From Ascaris suum (Eukaryota; Nematoda; Chromadorea; Rhabditida; Ascarididae): 64,000 bases of DNA. Of this stretch, positions 1-11,900 are shown in pieces (the first letter of the stretch is position 1; the number at the start of each line of letters is the position of its first letter). The stretch covers positions 6,090,565-6,154,564 of the forward strand of contig CM024171.1 in NCBI GenBank assembly GCA_013433145.1, in the 5' to 3' direction. Below the pieces are notes generated by a model. The model was not told the DNA's origin and did no database searches. It saw only the letters and a list, made by a program, of their open reading frames with translations. Position numbers and translations under genes: made by a program.

Positions 1-232
1 AGTGCCAGTGGAGGGCTGCTGCTCCCTCAAAAGCATGAAGTGGATACGGTAGCGCACATTGTTCCTGCAAGACGCAACGTAACTCCATGTTCTCCGCGGC
101 CCTCCCGAGTTCATTTGCACACCGAAGGTACATTAAAGCTAGTTACCGGAAACTACGCTCTGGAAGCAATTATGTCATGCGGGCCGTTCATTGAATACTG
201 CACAAATGGTAGTACTTGGTGTATATGTTTGT

Positions 233-248
233 GGCCCTAAAGAGGGCC
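233..248 (-). terminator. Histone 3' stem-loop of H2B
   Basis: On the minus strand this reads GGCCCTCTTTAGGGCC, a 6 bp stem with a four-base loop, 44 bases past the H2B stop. It is the signal for non-polyadenylated 3' end formation of replication-dependent histone mRNA through SLBP. The loop begins with C, as in nematodes, where most animals have U. The flanks AAACCCAAC and CACAAACA are identical to those of the H2A stem-loop. Confidence 0.95.
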
Positions 249-292
249 GTTGGGTTTAAATGAGCAACAACGACCGGCAAAGGCTGATGTGG

Positions 293-658
293 TCACTTCG
301 AGCTGGTGTATTTGGTAACAGCCTTGGTTCCCTCGGATACCGCATGCTTGGCGAGCTCTCCCGGAAGGATGAGACGAACGGCAGTCTGGATTTCACGGGA
401 AGAGATCGTCGAGCGTTTGTTGTAATGTGCTATGCGGCTTGCCTCGACAGCGATACGCTCGAAAACGTCGTTCACGAACGAATTCATGATCGACATCGCT
501 TTCGAGGATATGCCGGTATCCGGATGCACCTGCTTGAGCACACGGTAAACGTATACCGAATACGATTCCTTCCTGTGCACACGTCTCTTCTTGTCCGCAC
601 GCGGTTTGGTCGCCTTCACAGCCTTTTTAGCTCCCTTTGCTGACGGCTTCGGTGGCAT
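293..658 (-). CDS. H2B: Histone H2B
   Basis: Core nucleosomal histone H2B of 121 residues, intronless. A basic N-terminal tail begins [12 protein letters not shown], the nematode-type start. The histone fold follows, with the family blocks [38 protein letters not shown] and [14 protein letters not shown], and the conserved C-terminal helix ends [10 protein letters not shown] chose the ATG at 658 rather than the in-frame ATG 24 bases upstream because the product then matches the normal H2B N terminus and length. It is transcribed divergently from H2A and carries the histone stem-loop in its 3' UTR, so it should be an S-phase, replication-dependent gene. No key residue is missing. Family assignment is certain; orthology to a particular paralogue is not. 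Confidence 0.97.
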   Translation of the reverse strand: MPPKPSAKGAKKAVKATKPRADKKRRVHRKESYSVYVYRVLKQVHPDTGISSKAMSIMNSFVNDVFERIAVEASRIAHYNKRSTISSREIQTAVRLILPGELAKHAVSEGTKAVTKYTSSK

Positions 659-859
659 TTTTTCAACGATATGTCGCACCAAACATGGAATGTGTGCGGC
701 TCAAACTGCCTTTTAATAGGAGACGCGAGCGCGCGCGTTACAGCAATCCGTTCTCGCCACGCCCAAATGCGCGGCAAAAAATTTGCTACTTAAGCGGCCA
801 TTTGTGTTCATTTATCCATCGCGTTTTGTCGTAGAAATTGGGGTGTCGCAGTTGCGGTG
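659..859. promoter_or_regulatory. Bidirectional H2B/H2A promoter
   Basis: The 201 bp between the two start codons must contain both core promoters and the 5' UTRs. On the H2B side a TATTAAAAGG-like TATA element lies near 711-720 (minus). I see no good TATA box for H2A, only an AT-rich AAAAAATTTG near 776-785. A CpG-rich block GCGAGCGCGCGCG lies near 726-738. This sharing of regulatory DNA is normal for paired core histones; transcription start sites cannot be read from sequence. Confidence 0.75.
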
Positions 860-1240
860 ATGTCGGGTCGTGGCAAAGGAGGTAAGGCGAAGACGTCCGG
901 AAAGTCGAAGACTCGTTCTTCTCGTGCTGGGCTTCAGTTCCCGGTCGGTAGGATCCATCGTCTTCTCCGCAAGGGGAGCTATGGTGAACGTGTCGGAGCT
1001 GGGGCGCCGGTTTACCTGGCCGCAGTGCTGGAGTACTTGGCAGCTGAAGTGCTTGAACTCGCTGGGAATGCCGCCCGCGATAACAAGAAAACAAGGATCA
1101 ACCCGCGACATCTTCAACTTGCAGTCCGCAACGATGAGGAATTGAATAAGCTCTTGGCTGGTGTGACGATCGCTCAAGGCGGTGTTCTACCCAACATCCA
1201 GGCAGTTCTCCTACCCAAAAAGACATCAGAGAAGGCATAA
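860..1240 (+). CDS. H2A: Histone H2A
   Basis: Canonical-type core histone H2A, 126 residues, intronless. It starts [15 protein letters not shown]. It has the H2A signature [17 protein letters not shown], the acidic-patch helix [19 protein letters not shown], and the docking region with [20 protein letters not shown] before the tail KKTSEKA. The ATG at 860 is right; the GTG one codon earlier is not a eukaryotic start. Two positions look unusual against the animal consensus as I remember it: Gly where Ala is usual after KGSY in loop 1, and Asn before PRHLQLA. There is no C-terminal SQEY/SQ motif, so it is not an H2A.X, and it is not H2A.Z. A stem-loop follows the stop, so expression should be replication-coupled together with the divergent H2B. 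Confidence 0.98.
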   Translation: MSGRGKGGKAKTSGKSKTRSSRAGLQFPVGRIHRLLRKGSYGERVGAGAPVYLAAVLEYLAAEVLELAGNAARDNKKTRINPRHLQLAVRNDEELNKLLAGVTIAQGGVLPNIQAVLLPKKTSEKA

Positions 1241-1284
1241 ACGCCCGAGTATTTATGTGATTGCTCAAAAACGCTAAACCCAAC

Positions 1285-1300
1285 GGCCCTCTTTAGGGCC
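1285..1300 (+). terminator. Histone 3' stem-loop of H2A
   Basis: GGCCCTCTTTAGGGCC, 44 bases after the H2A stop, is identical to the H2B stem-loop. Upstream AAACCCAAC and downstream CACAAACA are also shared, so this is functional sequence. AATAAA follows at 1308-1313, so a back-up polyadenylated form is possible. Confidence 0.96.
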
Positions 1301-3583
1301 ACAAACAAATAAAACAAAGTTTGCCGGCAAGCCATTAAATGAACGTTCCGACGTTTTGCAAAAACTTTGCGCGCTGGGTACAGCCTCAGTGGAAGAGGGA
1401 GAAGGGGGCCTGGCATTGTCAGCCGTGGCAAGCTGAAGAGTCTCTGACTAATGCGCGAAGGTGGGATCAGTTTTGCTGGCATGTAGACGTCTTTGTTTAT
1501 AAGTGTGAGAGGCCGAGGGGTCATCGCTACTTTCTCGTAAGTTTCAAGGCAGTGCGCAGCAAGGAACGTGACGTGGCTTGTGAATCTGAAGTTGTTTTGC
1601 GCTACGTAGGCAAACTGCTGAAATCTGTATATTAGCACGAAGCTGCATGGGGCTCTGACGTCGCGTAGCGCTGGCGGAGTCGCATACACGACGCTCGAGT
1701 CATATGCCGTTTGATTGCATGAACAAGGTGTAGACATTTCTGGAGTTCAATGCAAAATAATCGGGCGTGAAAGACAACGATCGGATGCAGCTACCGCAAG
1801 AACCCGACAGTTGTGAAGTGAGAAGTGGAACTAAGAGTATATCGGATGTAGCGGGAATGGCCAGTCAGGTTAGATGATTTGAGTCCCATTTTGTGTCTTG
1901 AACCGAACTCGGGATTCTGGACAGGATTTCTGCGTCCGAGTTGCGAATGTTGAAGACACAACCTAAGTTTTGTGGGGTTCTTTTTGATTCTTACCTAACT
2001 ATCTTTTCTGTGCTAAATTGCCGGACAGATTTCGCAAGTGGTTTTTCCACATTCAGAATGTCAGCTAGTAAATTTGCATATGTCCATTGCAAGTGATCCT
2101 CCTCGAGCTTCTAAGGGGGGAGTTCGCTGGCAAATTCCCCTAACAGCACGGCGACGTTACGAGAGGGTCGATGTCCATTCGCAAGTGCAGCCAATAAAAC
2201 GCTATTTTCCCGCCAACCATTTGCGCGTCAACTACTGACCAAACGCTAGCGATCGATCTCAGGGATTACGCATCGACGACTATATCTGAGAAAGAGCGCT
2301 CCGGATATGTGCACAACAGGTGAGCACGGACTCGATTCAAGAATGAAACTAGGATCTTAGGCAGGGGAAGGATGAAATTTCAAACGGTTGGTCGCAATAA
2401 CAGTACGCTGTATTCGCGAAGACGTACTTGAATGAGAGTGTCTTGATGTTCAGTTGAATGTTCGGTTCATCGATTGCACAGAGAGCGTTGCATTTCGCTT
2501 AACTGGGATCAGCTATCTCATACAAACGGTTTTATGCACTCAATGTTGACTGCATCACGATTGAAGTCTTTATTCAAGAAGAATACTCAAGTAGCAATAG
2601 AAATGTGCATAGAGGTGTATTTATTTTCGCTGTCTATTTCCACCATGACTGTGGCTCACAACGCTGAGCACAGGAAAAGGCCATGTTCGAAGGCTCCTTA
2701 AACTACGATATCTCAAAACGACTATCAAAAATCCGCAATGCTTTCGCTTCCTCCCAACTTTTTCACTCCAACTGCTGACAGAGGGTTGTTATGCGTTCAT
2801 GGAAAGATCTGCTCTATGAACGGTCCATGTGAAACGCTATATACAGCGCGAGCAATGAAAGCAGAAGACCCGTATGTCATGCAGGTGTCGCTTGCACAGG
2901 TAGATGGGGAGGGGAGGGGGGAAGTGCAGGAAAGGATGGCAGGAATACCATCGTCCATTTCGCATTGCATTAACTTCATAGATTATGGGACTGTTTTCAT
3001 CTCTGAATATGCAAACTACTTTTTGACCTCACTTCAAAAATACACTGTTGAATGCTTCCTGTATCCAAATGATCTAGAACACATCCTTCTTTTAAAGGTT
3101 TATTTCCTCTGTTTTATAGGTTCGACTTTTATCAAAAAACCTGCAGTTCTTACTAGCACCTCAAACACTCAAGGAACGCAGTCTCTTCCCTCCCGTTTAA
3201 TGTCAGCAAATCACGTCCTTAAAAGATATTATATCCATACTTCATTATATTACACTCCCACCTCCCTCCCTCATAATAAGAATTGCCTACGAAGTGGTTT
3301 TTCTGGCAAAAAAATTCTGGCGTAAAAAGTAGACGGATGGAAGGAAAGGGGAAGATGGGGGCATGTTAGATGTTGCTGGGATGTGACCAGAAAAGCCAAC
3401 TCAAGATATCCGCTCATGCTGTAACACTGCAGTGATCACATTTACTCGTATATGTTGTTTTTCCTCGCATAATGTCATTGATCGACATATCTGCTTTGTG
3501 CAGCCCCATGCGATATCTGGGCCTATATAAATCGGGCTTCGAGGCGTTCGGATGTCTTTGGTTCGACTCGCGTTTGGAGGCCC
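1301..3583. other. Intergenic, no gene I can support
   Basis: About 2.3 kb downstream of H2A. It holds several open frames (98 codons at 1339, 187 codons antisense at 1174-1737, 195 codons at 2738), but none has a recognisable domain, and the GC content near the histones makes chance frames likely. A G-run tract lies at 2905-2922. A TATATAAAT box at 3526-3534 faces right, but no gene clearly starts after it. Confidence 0.4.
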
Positions 3584-3769
3584 TCATGCTCCCCCCATAA
3601 ACTCTTTCTTCCGTCTCGCTTGTGCCTCGCACATCTCGGCATTAACTAACGGTTGCACTCGGTCTTCCTCAACGCCGCCCATGTCGGTCACAGCAAACAG
3701 AGAACGCGCAGTGGAGCGCTTCATCACATCTGTGAGATATATGGATCTTCCGCGAAGCCGAACTGAGTA
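3584..3769 (-). CDS. Probable terminal exon, unknown protein
   Basis: I do not recognise the product. After a good 3' splice site, TTATTTCAG at 3770-3778 (minus), the frame is open for 61 codons to TGA at 3584. From the ATG at 3724 it encodes 46 residues, with MKRSTARSLFAVTDMGGVEE near the start and a basic segment QARRKKEF before the end. GAG/GAA/GAC codons are frequent and the composition is charged and protein-like, unlike chance frames in this AT-rich DNA. The acceptor may be a trans-splice site, making this a one-exon gene starting at 3724, or this is the last exon of a gene whose earlier exons lie between 3.8 and 5.9 kb. A competing 73-codon frame runs on the opposite strand (3552-3773). 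No pathway can be assigned. Confidence 0.42.
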   Translation of the reverse strand, partial: YSVRLRGRSIYLTDVMKRSTARSLFAVTDMGGVEEDRVQPLVNAEMCEAQARRKKEFMGGA

Positions 3770-5979
3770 CTGAAATAATCAGCGCAGCGCGAATCTGACA
3801 TCTATCGTTGATGAATCTTTGTCATGGAATTGGAATATTTGTCAAATCTCATCGCCATCACGTTGTAGATCGATAAAATACAGATTATATCCAATTATGT
3901 CATAGAATATATAGATTCACAATTGCGCATCTAATTTCACAACCAATCGTCTTATTTATTGCATTTAAGAGAATTAAAGAGATGTACATGCGTTCAGAGC
4001 TGGCCCCTACTATTCGAATTCGGCAGCTGTGACGACTTCTTTCGACGACATGTGCAGGTGCTCTCAACAAAAACAATAACATTTCATAATAAAAGAGAAA
4101 GCATTTATGACATAAAACAAAATTCACTAACACTCTAAGTTCCTCAAAAAAAAATCGGTGATTCTACATCGTTAAATAACCAAAATCGAACCACTGTGAA
4201 AAGAACATTTCAAATCAGCGATAATTATTCACTTAAGATATGATTAAAGAGTGCATTCACCATAAAATCCTTTCCAAAGCACAAAACTTAGTCGAAATGA
4301 CGATAGGCGATATTCAACTGTTATAACGACTAAACGTAGCACATTGCTAGCAACTATTACGTTCTCCTACTTCGTTAAAAAGCAAAACACATCGGCTAAA
4401 TTTAAAACTTAGATCTTCGAAGATTTTTCTGATTCAGAAAGTAAAATGGGTTCGCGTCAGGGAGTCTTTGAGACATACAATCGATTGCACATTAAATCAA
4501 AAACAATTTAGAAAAAAACAAACGACGGATGGCAAGAAAAACATCGAAAAGCATCATCATTGATCATAGAAATATACAACATAAGCTGGTCAATGATTCA
4601 TGAAACAAGAAGAGAAATGCATGTCTCGAAGCAAGATGACAGAAAACGCAATGAATAAATAATGTGTGTGTGAATCCCTTAAAACGCATTCGTGATCTTC
4701 AATAAAAAAATCGAAGTTTTTTTAAAGCCGCTTAACATTTTAATGCATAAAAATATATGCAAATCAACATACGAGTACACTGACTAGAACCAAACAAAAG
4801 TAGAGAAGATAAGAGATTGCAAAAATAGGGTGCTGAATTTATATATAGTGTTGTTTAACTGTATATTCATAGAGTAATATAAGATTATATCAATAAAGTG
4901 CAAATATTAGGACATAACTTTCGAAGGTTTTCTTTGAGACTCGGCTGTTATTAATATAAGGTTAGAGTGGAATATTTTTCCAAACGTTCTTTTTTCCACT
5001 TTCGGAATTTTTTGAGTGTAACGTCACGCTCGTTTATATTAAGCGAAAAGATATTCGTCATTCTAAAGTAATAAGTAAGAATTTAGATAAATTCATCGTT
5101 AGATATAAAACCTAATATAAAAATAAATAAATAAGTATTCAACGAATAAATAAAACGATATTTAATAAACAAAAAGAACAGCGCCTCGATGTGAGATTCA
5201 CATTGCTTCCAATGCCTCGCTATTCGACAAGACGACTTTCCTGGCAAGATGAAATATGAAACAAGTGAGGAAATGAGCAAATAAGAAAATATGCACATAC
5301 ATTAGCCTTGCTGTCAACATCATTGAAAGTATTAACGAAAGCAGCAGTCATCTCCCTTCTTCAGCCAGTCCACTTTATCATCACCCTTAGTCCAACAACT
5401 TCCTTGCCCTTGATTCTCTTCAATCTTTTTAGCTTGTTAGGAATAACTTTTCTTTTATTTAGTTCAATTAACAAGGCAGTTATTAGGAATAATTCCCTCA
5501 CAATTGTCTCTTATAAAATGCATTCAGTATTCCTTAAAACGTCATAAAAACGCTCAAAAAACTGAATAAAAACTGCGTCCATTGCATAGAGCGATCATCG
5601 ACTCGTGATTTTTTGGCTGCTCGACGAATTGAGAGAAAACATCTGCCGGCAAAGACCAACGAGAAAAACGTACCGCTGCCTTCTCTGCACAGAACGTTAA
5701 TAATGAAAATTTTTATAGATTATATGACCTCAACAGCGACAGGATATGCTCGGTAAAGTAATCAATATCAAAGCAACAAATGAAGGTTAAAGGCGAATCA
5801 AAAAAGAACACACCGCTAAATGTGACAGATCTATGAATGCTCATAAGCTACTTATCTGCAAACAATGAAATTTTCTCGTAGAGTCAGCTGCTTTCATGCG
5901 TATATCCTCAAATGCGACATTGCCGGCGTAACGATTTCAAATGGGAAATCGATTAGCTCGCTGCAAACACATTTAGGCC
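3770..5979. other. AT-rich intergenic region downstream of WDR37
   Basis: Very AT-rich, with no recognised gene. Two minus-strand stretches follow plausible 3' splice sites and stay open: 5560-5693 (a frame containing KAAVRFSRWSLPADVF) and about 5165-5232 (frames containing either KVVLSNSEALEAM or KSSCRIARHWKQC). They might be upstream exons of the 3584-3769 exon, but several frames are open at once and phases cannot be fixed. Confidence 0.25.
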
Positions 5980-8900
5980 CTATTCTTTTCCCATGGATGT
6001 CTTCCACGCAATGATTTGTTTATCGAATCCGCATGTAATCAAATCGTTGATTGCATGATCATCCGCCCAGGTAGCGCAACAAACCATTCGTCGATGACTC
6101 TACAACGCATGCATATATAATTTCGAGAAATAATTCGAAAATTTCTACCAAGCTTGAATAACAAACACCACTTTTAAATAATTCTAGCGACACATTCAAT
6201 AATACCGTCTAATGAGCATGAAATGTAGTACTACACGGGCAGCAAAGCACGTCTGGGCAAGCGGCACAACACGCGCTTTTGCATTTTTCCAAAATCACTA
6301 ATGCAGTGCTACACTTATTCATTTTGCCTCAAATGTAGTTTCATAAGTTGCCAACAAAATATGCTGGATAACGCACTCATACTTTATCTTACCTAATCAT
6401 TCCTCAAACCTAAAAGAGATCTGCTTTTCGCAGCCCAACAGGTGCAAAATGTAATCTCGCCCTAAAATGTAGCCTAATCGATTGCAAAATGCATGCAAAT
6501 ATCCTTTAAAGGTCGATAACTCCTTTCTTGAAAGATCACACAGGGCACCACCGTATAGTGTGCCCTATATCAGCAGATTCCGCATTGTTTTCTCAATTTT
6601 CTGCTATCGTGTATCACCCCTCCAGACCTCCCCTCCAAATTCAACAATTCCTCTCATCTTATGAACCTATTCTAGGAAAGGACCACGCAGGCACATAGCT
6701 CAGTGATATGCGTTCTCCTCTGCTCCATTATATTGCGCACATCTCTCTGCTTCTCTTGCTGACAAACGCGTTTCATAGCACATGCGTTGGAAATCGTTCT
6801 TTAACATTTTGCGCCCATCATTCTCAGGTTTTGGTTCGCTTCTGCTTGATTACTCAATATAGTCGCTACGAGTCTCAGCATCTAATATCTCGATAGGTGC
6901 AAGCGATAGCAGTACAACAATTATTCAATAACACGTCAGTATGACTTCCACAGCATACTAGAACGTTGAGAAATGCAGCGACGGTCAGAGAACGGAACCG
7001 CCTTGTGGAGGAAATCCCCCTCATAACCATAAACCTTCGGTCATAATTAAAAGTTATTTGCGAAATCTCTGTATGACTCACATTCGTTTCCAATAAAAAT
7101 GAAACTAATAAGCGAACTAATAGAAAGAACAATAAAAGCCTAAAAACCAATAGGTCTTCTTAAAAATCTTTGAATAAAACCTTCTCCTCGGATTACACAA
7201 ATTATAAGATGTTGGGTGAGCTGTTGAGGCTGGAGTTACTTGCTGCCAAAATTTTGGAAAGACACAACAAAAAGTGACACTGAAATGCAAGAAAACAGAT
7301 CACTTCATTGAAACTTCATGATCGAGCAAGACTGTGGAAGTTGTTTAAGTGTTATAAAAAGAACGTTACTTAAACGAATGCTGCTTCCTCCAAAAATTTG
7401 GAAGCGAGAAGAGATACTTTGCGAACTAAAAACCGCCTCTTAAAGGAAAGGTTTATTCGAACCTTAATAATACTACCCTCTAAGAAAACCTCTAGGTAAT
7501 GATTATTTAAAAAGAATAAAAAGAGCTCGTTTACTGCTGAAATCGACTTACTCTGCCATTTGCCCTTGGTAATCTACTTAAGCGTACACTATTGAGGTCG
7601 TAAACGCGAACGTTTCGATTGTCATGTGGAATTGCGACAAGATTCTTGCGCGATATGGAAAGTCGATTCGTTGCGCTATCCAAGCGAACGGTCGCAATCG
7701 CACTACGCATATTGCGTAGATCCCATACCTCGGATACAATCAATCAATTCAATTATATATAATAGATGAGCCATAAAGGTTAATTCAATAACGAGATGAA
7801 CGCAACAGCTCCTCCCCTCCCCTGCCTCCCCCCACCCCACCTCCCCCATTAAGTACTGCAGCACATAACTGGATATTATTTTGGCACTGCTGCCTCTACA
7901 GGCTATAATGTCATCATATTTGCATATTCCTCCCACTTCTATTTTGATGCTTCTTAAATGCATGTGTGATATGATCTAACTCTCTATTGTCGTTCTCTTC
8001 TTGAATAGGTTATCCAACTTCATCACCAATTTCTGAATTCGGAAATAAAAATGCTGGAAAATATGCAAATATGTTTTACTCAAACAGCTTTTCGAAAAAA
8101 TTTCACGGGTCTATATGACTTGAATTATGAAACTATCTCTGCATTATCAGCATAGCGTTACCTGAATATAATTTTCTTGAGTCAGACCTCACATTCTGTT
8201 TTAAAATTGATAACGCATTTGACTGAGTCTTCTATTATTTTCATCGACAAAACGTATGACGAGCTCATTTAAAAACTTTGATTACTTCTAAAATCTCAAT
8301 CTTTGATTCACTCAATAATTCCTTTCCTCTTCCGGTCATTATGGAATAAACCAATTACTGATGTCGTTCCGATGTTTAATGCTCTTCCATTGCCAAATTG
8401 CTTAGAGCAAATCGATCTAAAAATGGTCATCTGATTTTGATTGTCGCCATCGTATGTTTTATCCCTTCTTATTTGTTTAACTTCTGCGTTCCACTCATTC
8501 GTTACTTTGTTTAGCGGAATAAAGACTTTAAAGCATAAGATCAATATCGACCTGTAGATGACACGAATAGGAATGCTTACCTTAATCGATCGATCGTCAC
8601 TACCAGAGACAAGCTTATCGGTCGCAGAGAATACCACCGACGTTACTGAACTGAAAATTTCCCACGGCTCATCAGGAATCTTGGCACCTTTTTTGAATGA
8701 CCTTCGAATGTGCTGACCTGATGAAGGTACCAAAAAGTGCAAAAACTCAAATACGATGCGTATATATCTATTGTAAACACACACCCTAAAAAGACAAGAG
8801 CTGGAAGAAAATGTTCTTAAAAGGCTATGAAAAACCAAATACGAGTAGGTTTTGAACCTGACAGGTAGCGCAAAGCAAAGAGATAAGAGGTATGACACTG

Positions 8901-11900
8901 TACCCCACATTACTATATCTGCCACCGATGATTAAACATCGATATCGCAGTGCTGGTAATCGTACATTTTTCTTAAACGAACAAATAAAATAAACCCGTT
9001 GGGTGGGCCTTTTTATGGGCAATATCCTTGTAACCTCTAAAGAGTTTAATCAGTGCTTTCCAAGAAAACCGTTTCATGTTCCTCTTTTATGCGAGAAATT
9101 AATTCTTTCTCGTAATATTTAAGTTTCTCGTGTTTTTCTAATCCTGGCTAACAGTACTAGGAAGCTTGAGTTCGCGGTCATCGTGTTTTTATTCTTTTCT
9201 AAATCCAGTTAAAACTTTTTGCTGCAAAAGCAGCGCAGAAAAATTATGAAATTTATCATCTAACAGGAAATGCTTACCTTTCTGATTTACCAAACATCCG
9301 ACGAATATCGCACTGGTCAACAGGGTACTCTTTAGTTTTCCATAACCATTAAGTTGCAACATGTGTGCTCATGGCTATAAGGAACTTCAGCAAAAGTACT
9401 GAGGTTTGTACCCAAATGCAAACAACACAACAATTGACGAACTCGTTATGCCCTTGAAAGACTGCCACAGAGTGAATCGGTTCTCGGAAATCCCAAAGAC
9501 GAAACGTCGAATCGCGACTTGCCGTCACCACCAATTTCTGAGACAAATGTGCACTGCAGTGATTCAACTCGTCATCATGACCTGGAAAGTCTATTCCCTT
9601 CATAAAATGCAACATTTCACCAACCACCATAACAGACACCAATGGAACGTCAAAACCTACTACGCTATGACCAAGAGAGGGAGAAGAGGGGGAACGAGGA
9701 AGGAGAATGAAAATGCTTTAAATTTTCTGCAACTTTTGCCCTCCTGTACACGACACTTTCCTTTCTATCCTAAACTTTGACACCATCAAGTACCGAACAA
9801 GAACTCTCCGCTTACTTTTCTGAATTGCTATGGAAATGCGGAGGCGTAATGTGTCTTCTGTAAGGTTCTTTGCTCTACATCCGATATGATTTTTTTCAAA
9901 TGCTACTAGATTCCTAAGCAATATTGATTTCCACCAAGATTAATTCACCTTCTCGCGAGTCAAATCTCTAACAACAATAAATATGTTTGATTCTCTACTA
10001 GCTATCCGATAACGATAAGTGGAATGGGAACAAGAACGAACCGGAAAGGACGTTAAGTATTTCGCCACGCTCTGCATCATAAATGTTGGCAGTCCTATCC
10101 CAGCTGGCCGTTATTAATTGCTCTCCACCGGTAATCCAGTCCACAGCGATCACAACACCTGTGTGACCGGTGAGGCGACATAGTGGTTGACGAATACTTG
10201 CAACGGCACTCATTTCGTTCTCTGCAATAGTGCAGCTCGCACATATTTTACCATACATCATATACATAAAGCCGATTCTGATGTATAAACCTATAGCATA
10301 TTTCAGCGGCAATTTCTGCCGCAGAAAAAGTTGTGTCAAGGTGTTTATGCAAACCTGTTTCTTGGCGGAGAGGAAAGGGGAAGGAGTGTTAATTTTTAAA
10401 CTCGAGAAGGAGGAAGAGGAATATTGATTACTAATTTTTGAATCCAACTTCTGCACAATTTTTCCGGTGAAAGCGAATCACATAAAATGCCGTTTAAATG
10501 TTGACGTGAATACCAAAAATACCATAGATCTGCATATCGTTCACAACGTGTTACTTTAAACTGGAGGTCGGAACGACGAGAATACAACGAAGACCTATCA
10601 ACACAAATAACAATTGCCCATCCAGACAGATCGATCTTTCAACTATTCAATATGCATAATAGAACCCCAAACAATTACTATTCAAAAACATTGAAATCCA
10701 TATAAGCACCATTCGAAAGCTTTGCTCAACATCGAGAAACCCTCACCTGTCGCAGTTTCCTCGGTGGCATTATTCGCCTCCCGATCAGGTATTTCTTCTT
10801 CTTCACTACTTGCCAACTGATTTTGTCCTGCGGCTGAAAAAAGAACACAAATTATCATAAATAATGAATAAAGTTATAAAAAAATTCTTTAAGAAATCAC
10901 TGAACCTATCGAAAGAAACCAACATTACATGACGGCTTAGCACTTCCTATGGGAATATCGATTAATGACAATTGCTAAAACGTCACATAATATGCCTTAT
11001 AAATACAGATACACATGTATCGATCGATTTCCTATCCACCAACAGTGAAGCAAAATAATTTCACTTATATCACAAAAGCTATTCAACCTATCTACCAAAA
11101 GGCGGCTAAATATTTCCGCACTACCGCATCTATAAACAGACAGATGAACTCCATATAATGAGCTATCAGTATGTCAGAACAAGCCATCTACGAATGTGAT
11201 TTGCGAAATAGGTCTAGTAAACCTAGTAATCCAGCAATCTAGTACCTAGTAAAATCTAGTATATAGTAATCTAGCAGGCAGAAAAATCTGGAAAAAAGGT
11301 AGCAAAAGAAATCCAATAAAAACCTTAAAAAAAAAAGTCCATTAAAACAATTTAGGCGATAAACAATACAAATATTTGCAATCATATAACAGTAAGTAAA
11401 ACGCCACCTGAAATTGAAGCCTTCCATATGTGAGCGGTGTGATCGCCGCTTGCTGTTGCAACAATAAGATCTATGGGGTCAACCGATGATGGATTGAATG
11501 CAACCGCGTTCACCGATCCACAATGACCACTATATTGCGCTAGACAACATCCAGAGTCCAGTGACCACAGCAAACATGTCTGATCTATTAAAAGTAAACA
11601 AATTCACTCCATAAACACAATACTTCAACTATAAAATTCTCTAAAATTCGTTAAAAACAGTCGAATATAGTAGGTAAAAATCAAAAACGAGCATACTGCA
11701 TTACGACTACTCAGGAAATCGTCGAGAAGGAAATAATCATAACACTTTTTGCACTCAAATGGAAAACTGACAAAATCTTTGAGCTATTTCAAATAAAACT
11801 ATGAAATAAGAAAAGGCAGAAATTTTTAAAAAATTGAAACGATCGAATCTGTACAAGCAGAAACCTTGAGAACATATTGAAAGTGCCGACCTCACTTTTT

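Noticed and set aside
260..643. 127-codon plus frame over H2B
   Set aside because: Antisense shadow of the H2B gene.
1174..1737. 187-codon minus-strand open frame, and 98-codon plus frame at 1339-1635
   Set aside because: No domain, the start overlaps the H2A coding end, the two frames oppose each other, and local GC is high enough for chance frames.
2738..3325. 195-codon plus-strand open frame
   Set aside because: The longest orphan frame in the flank, but it runs through a G-run tract and low-complexity DNA, has mixed codon use and no recognisable family; kept only as a possibility.
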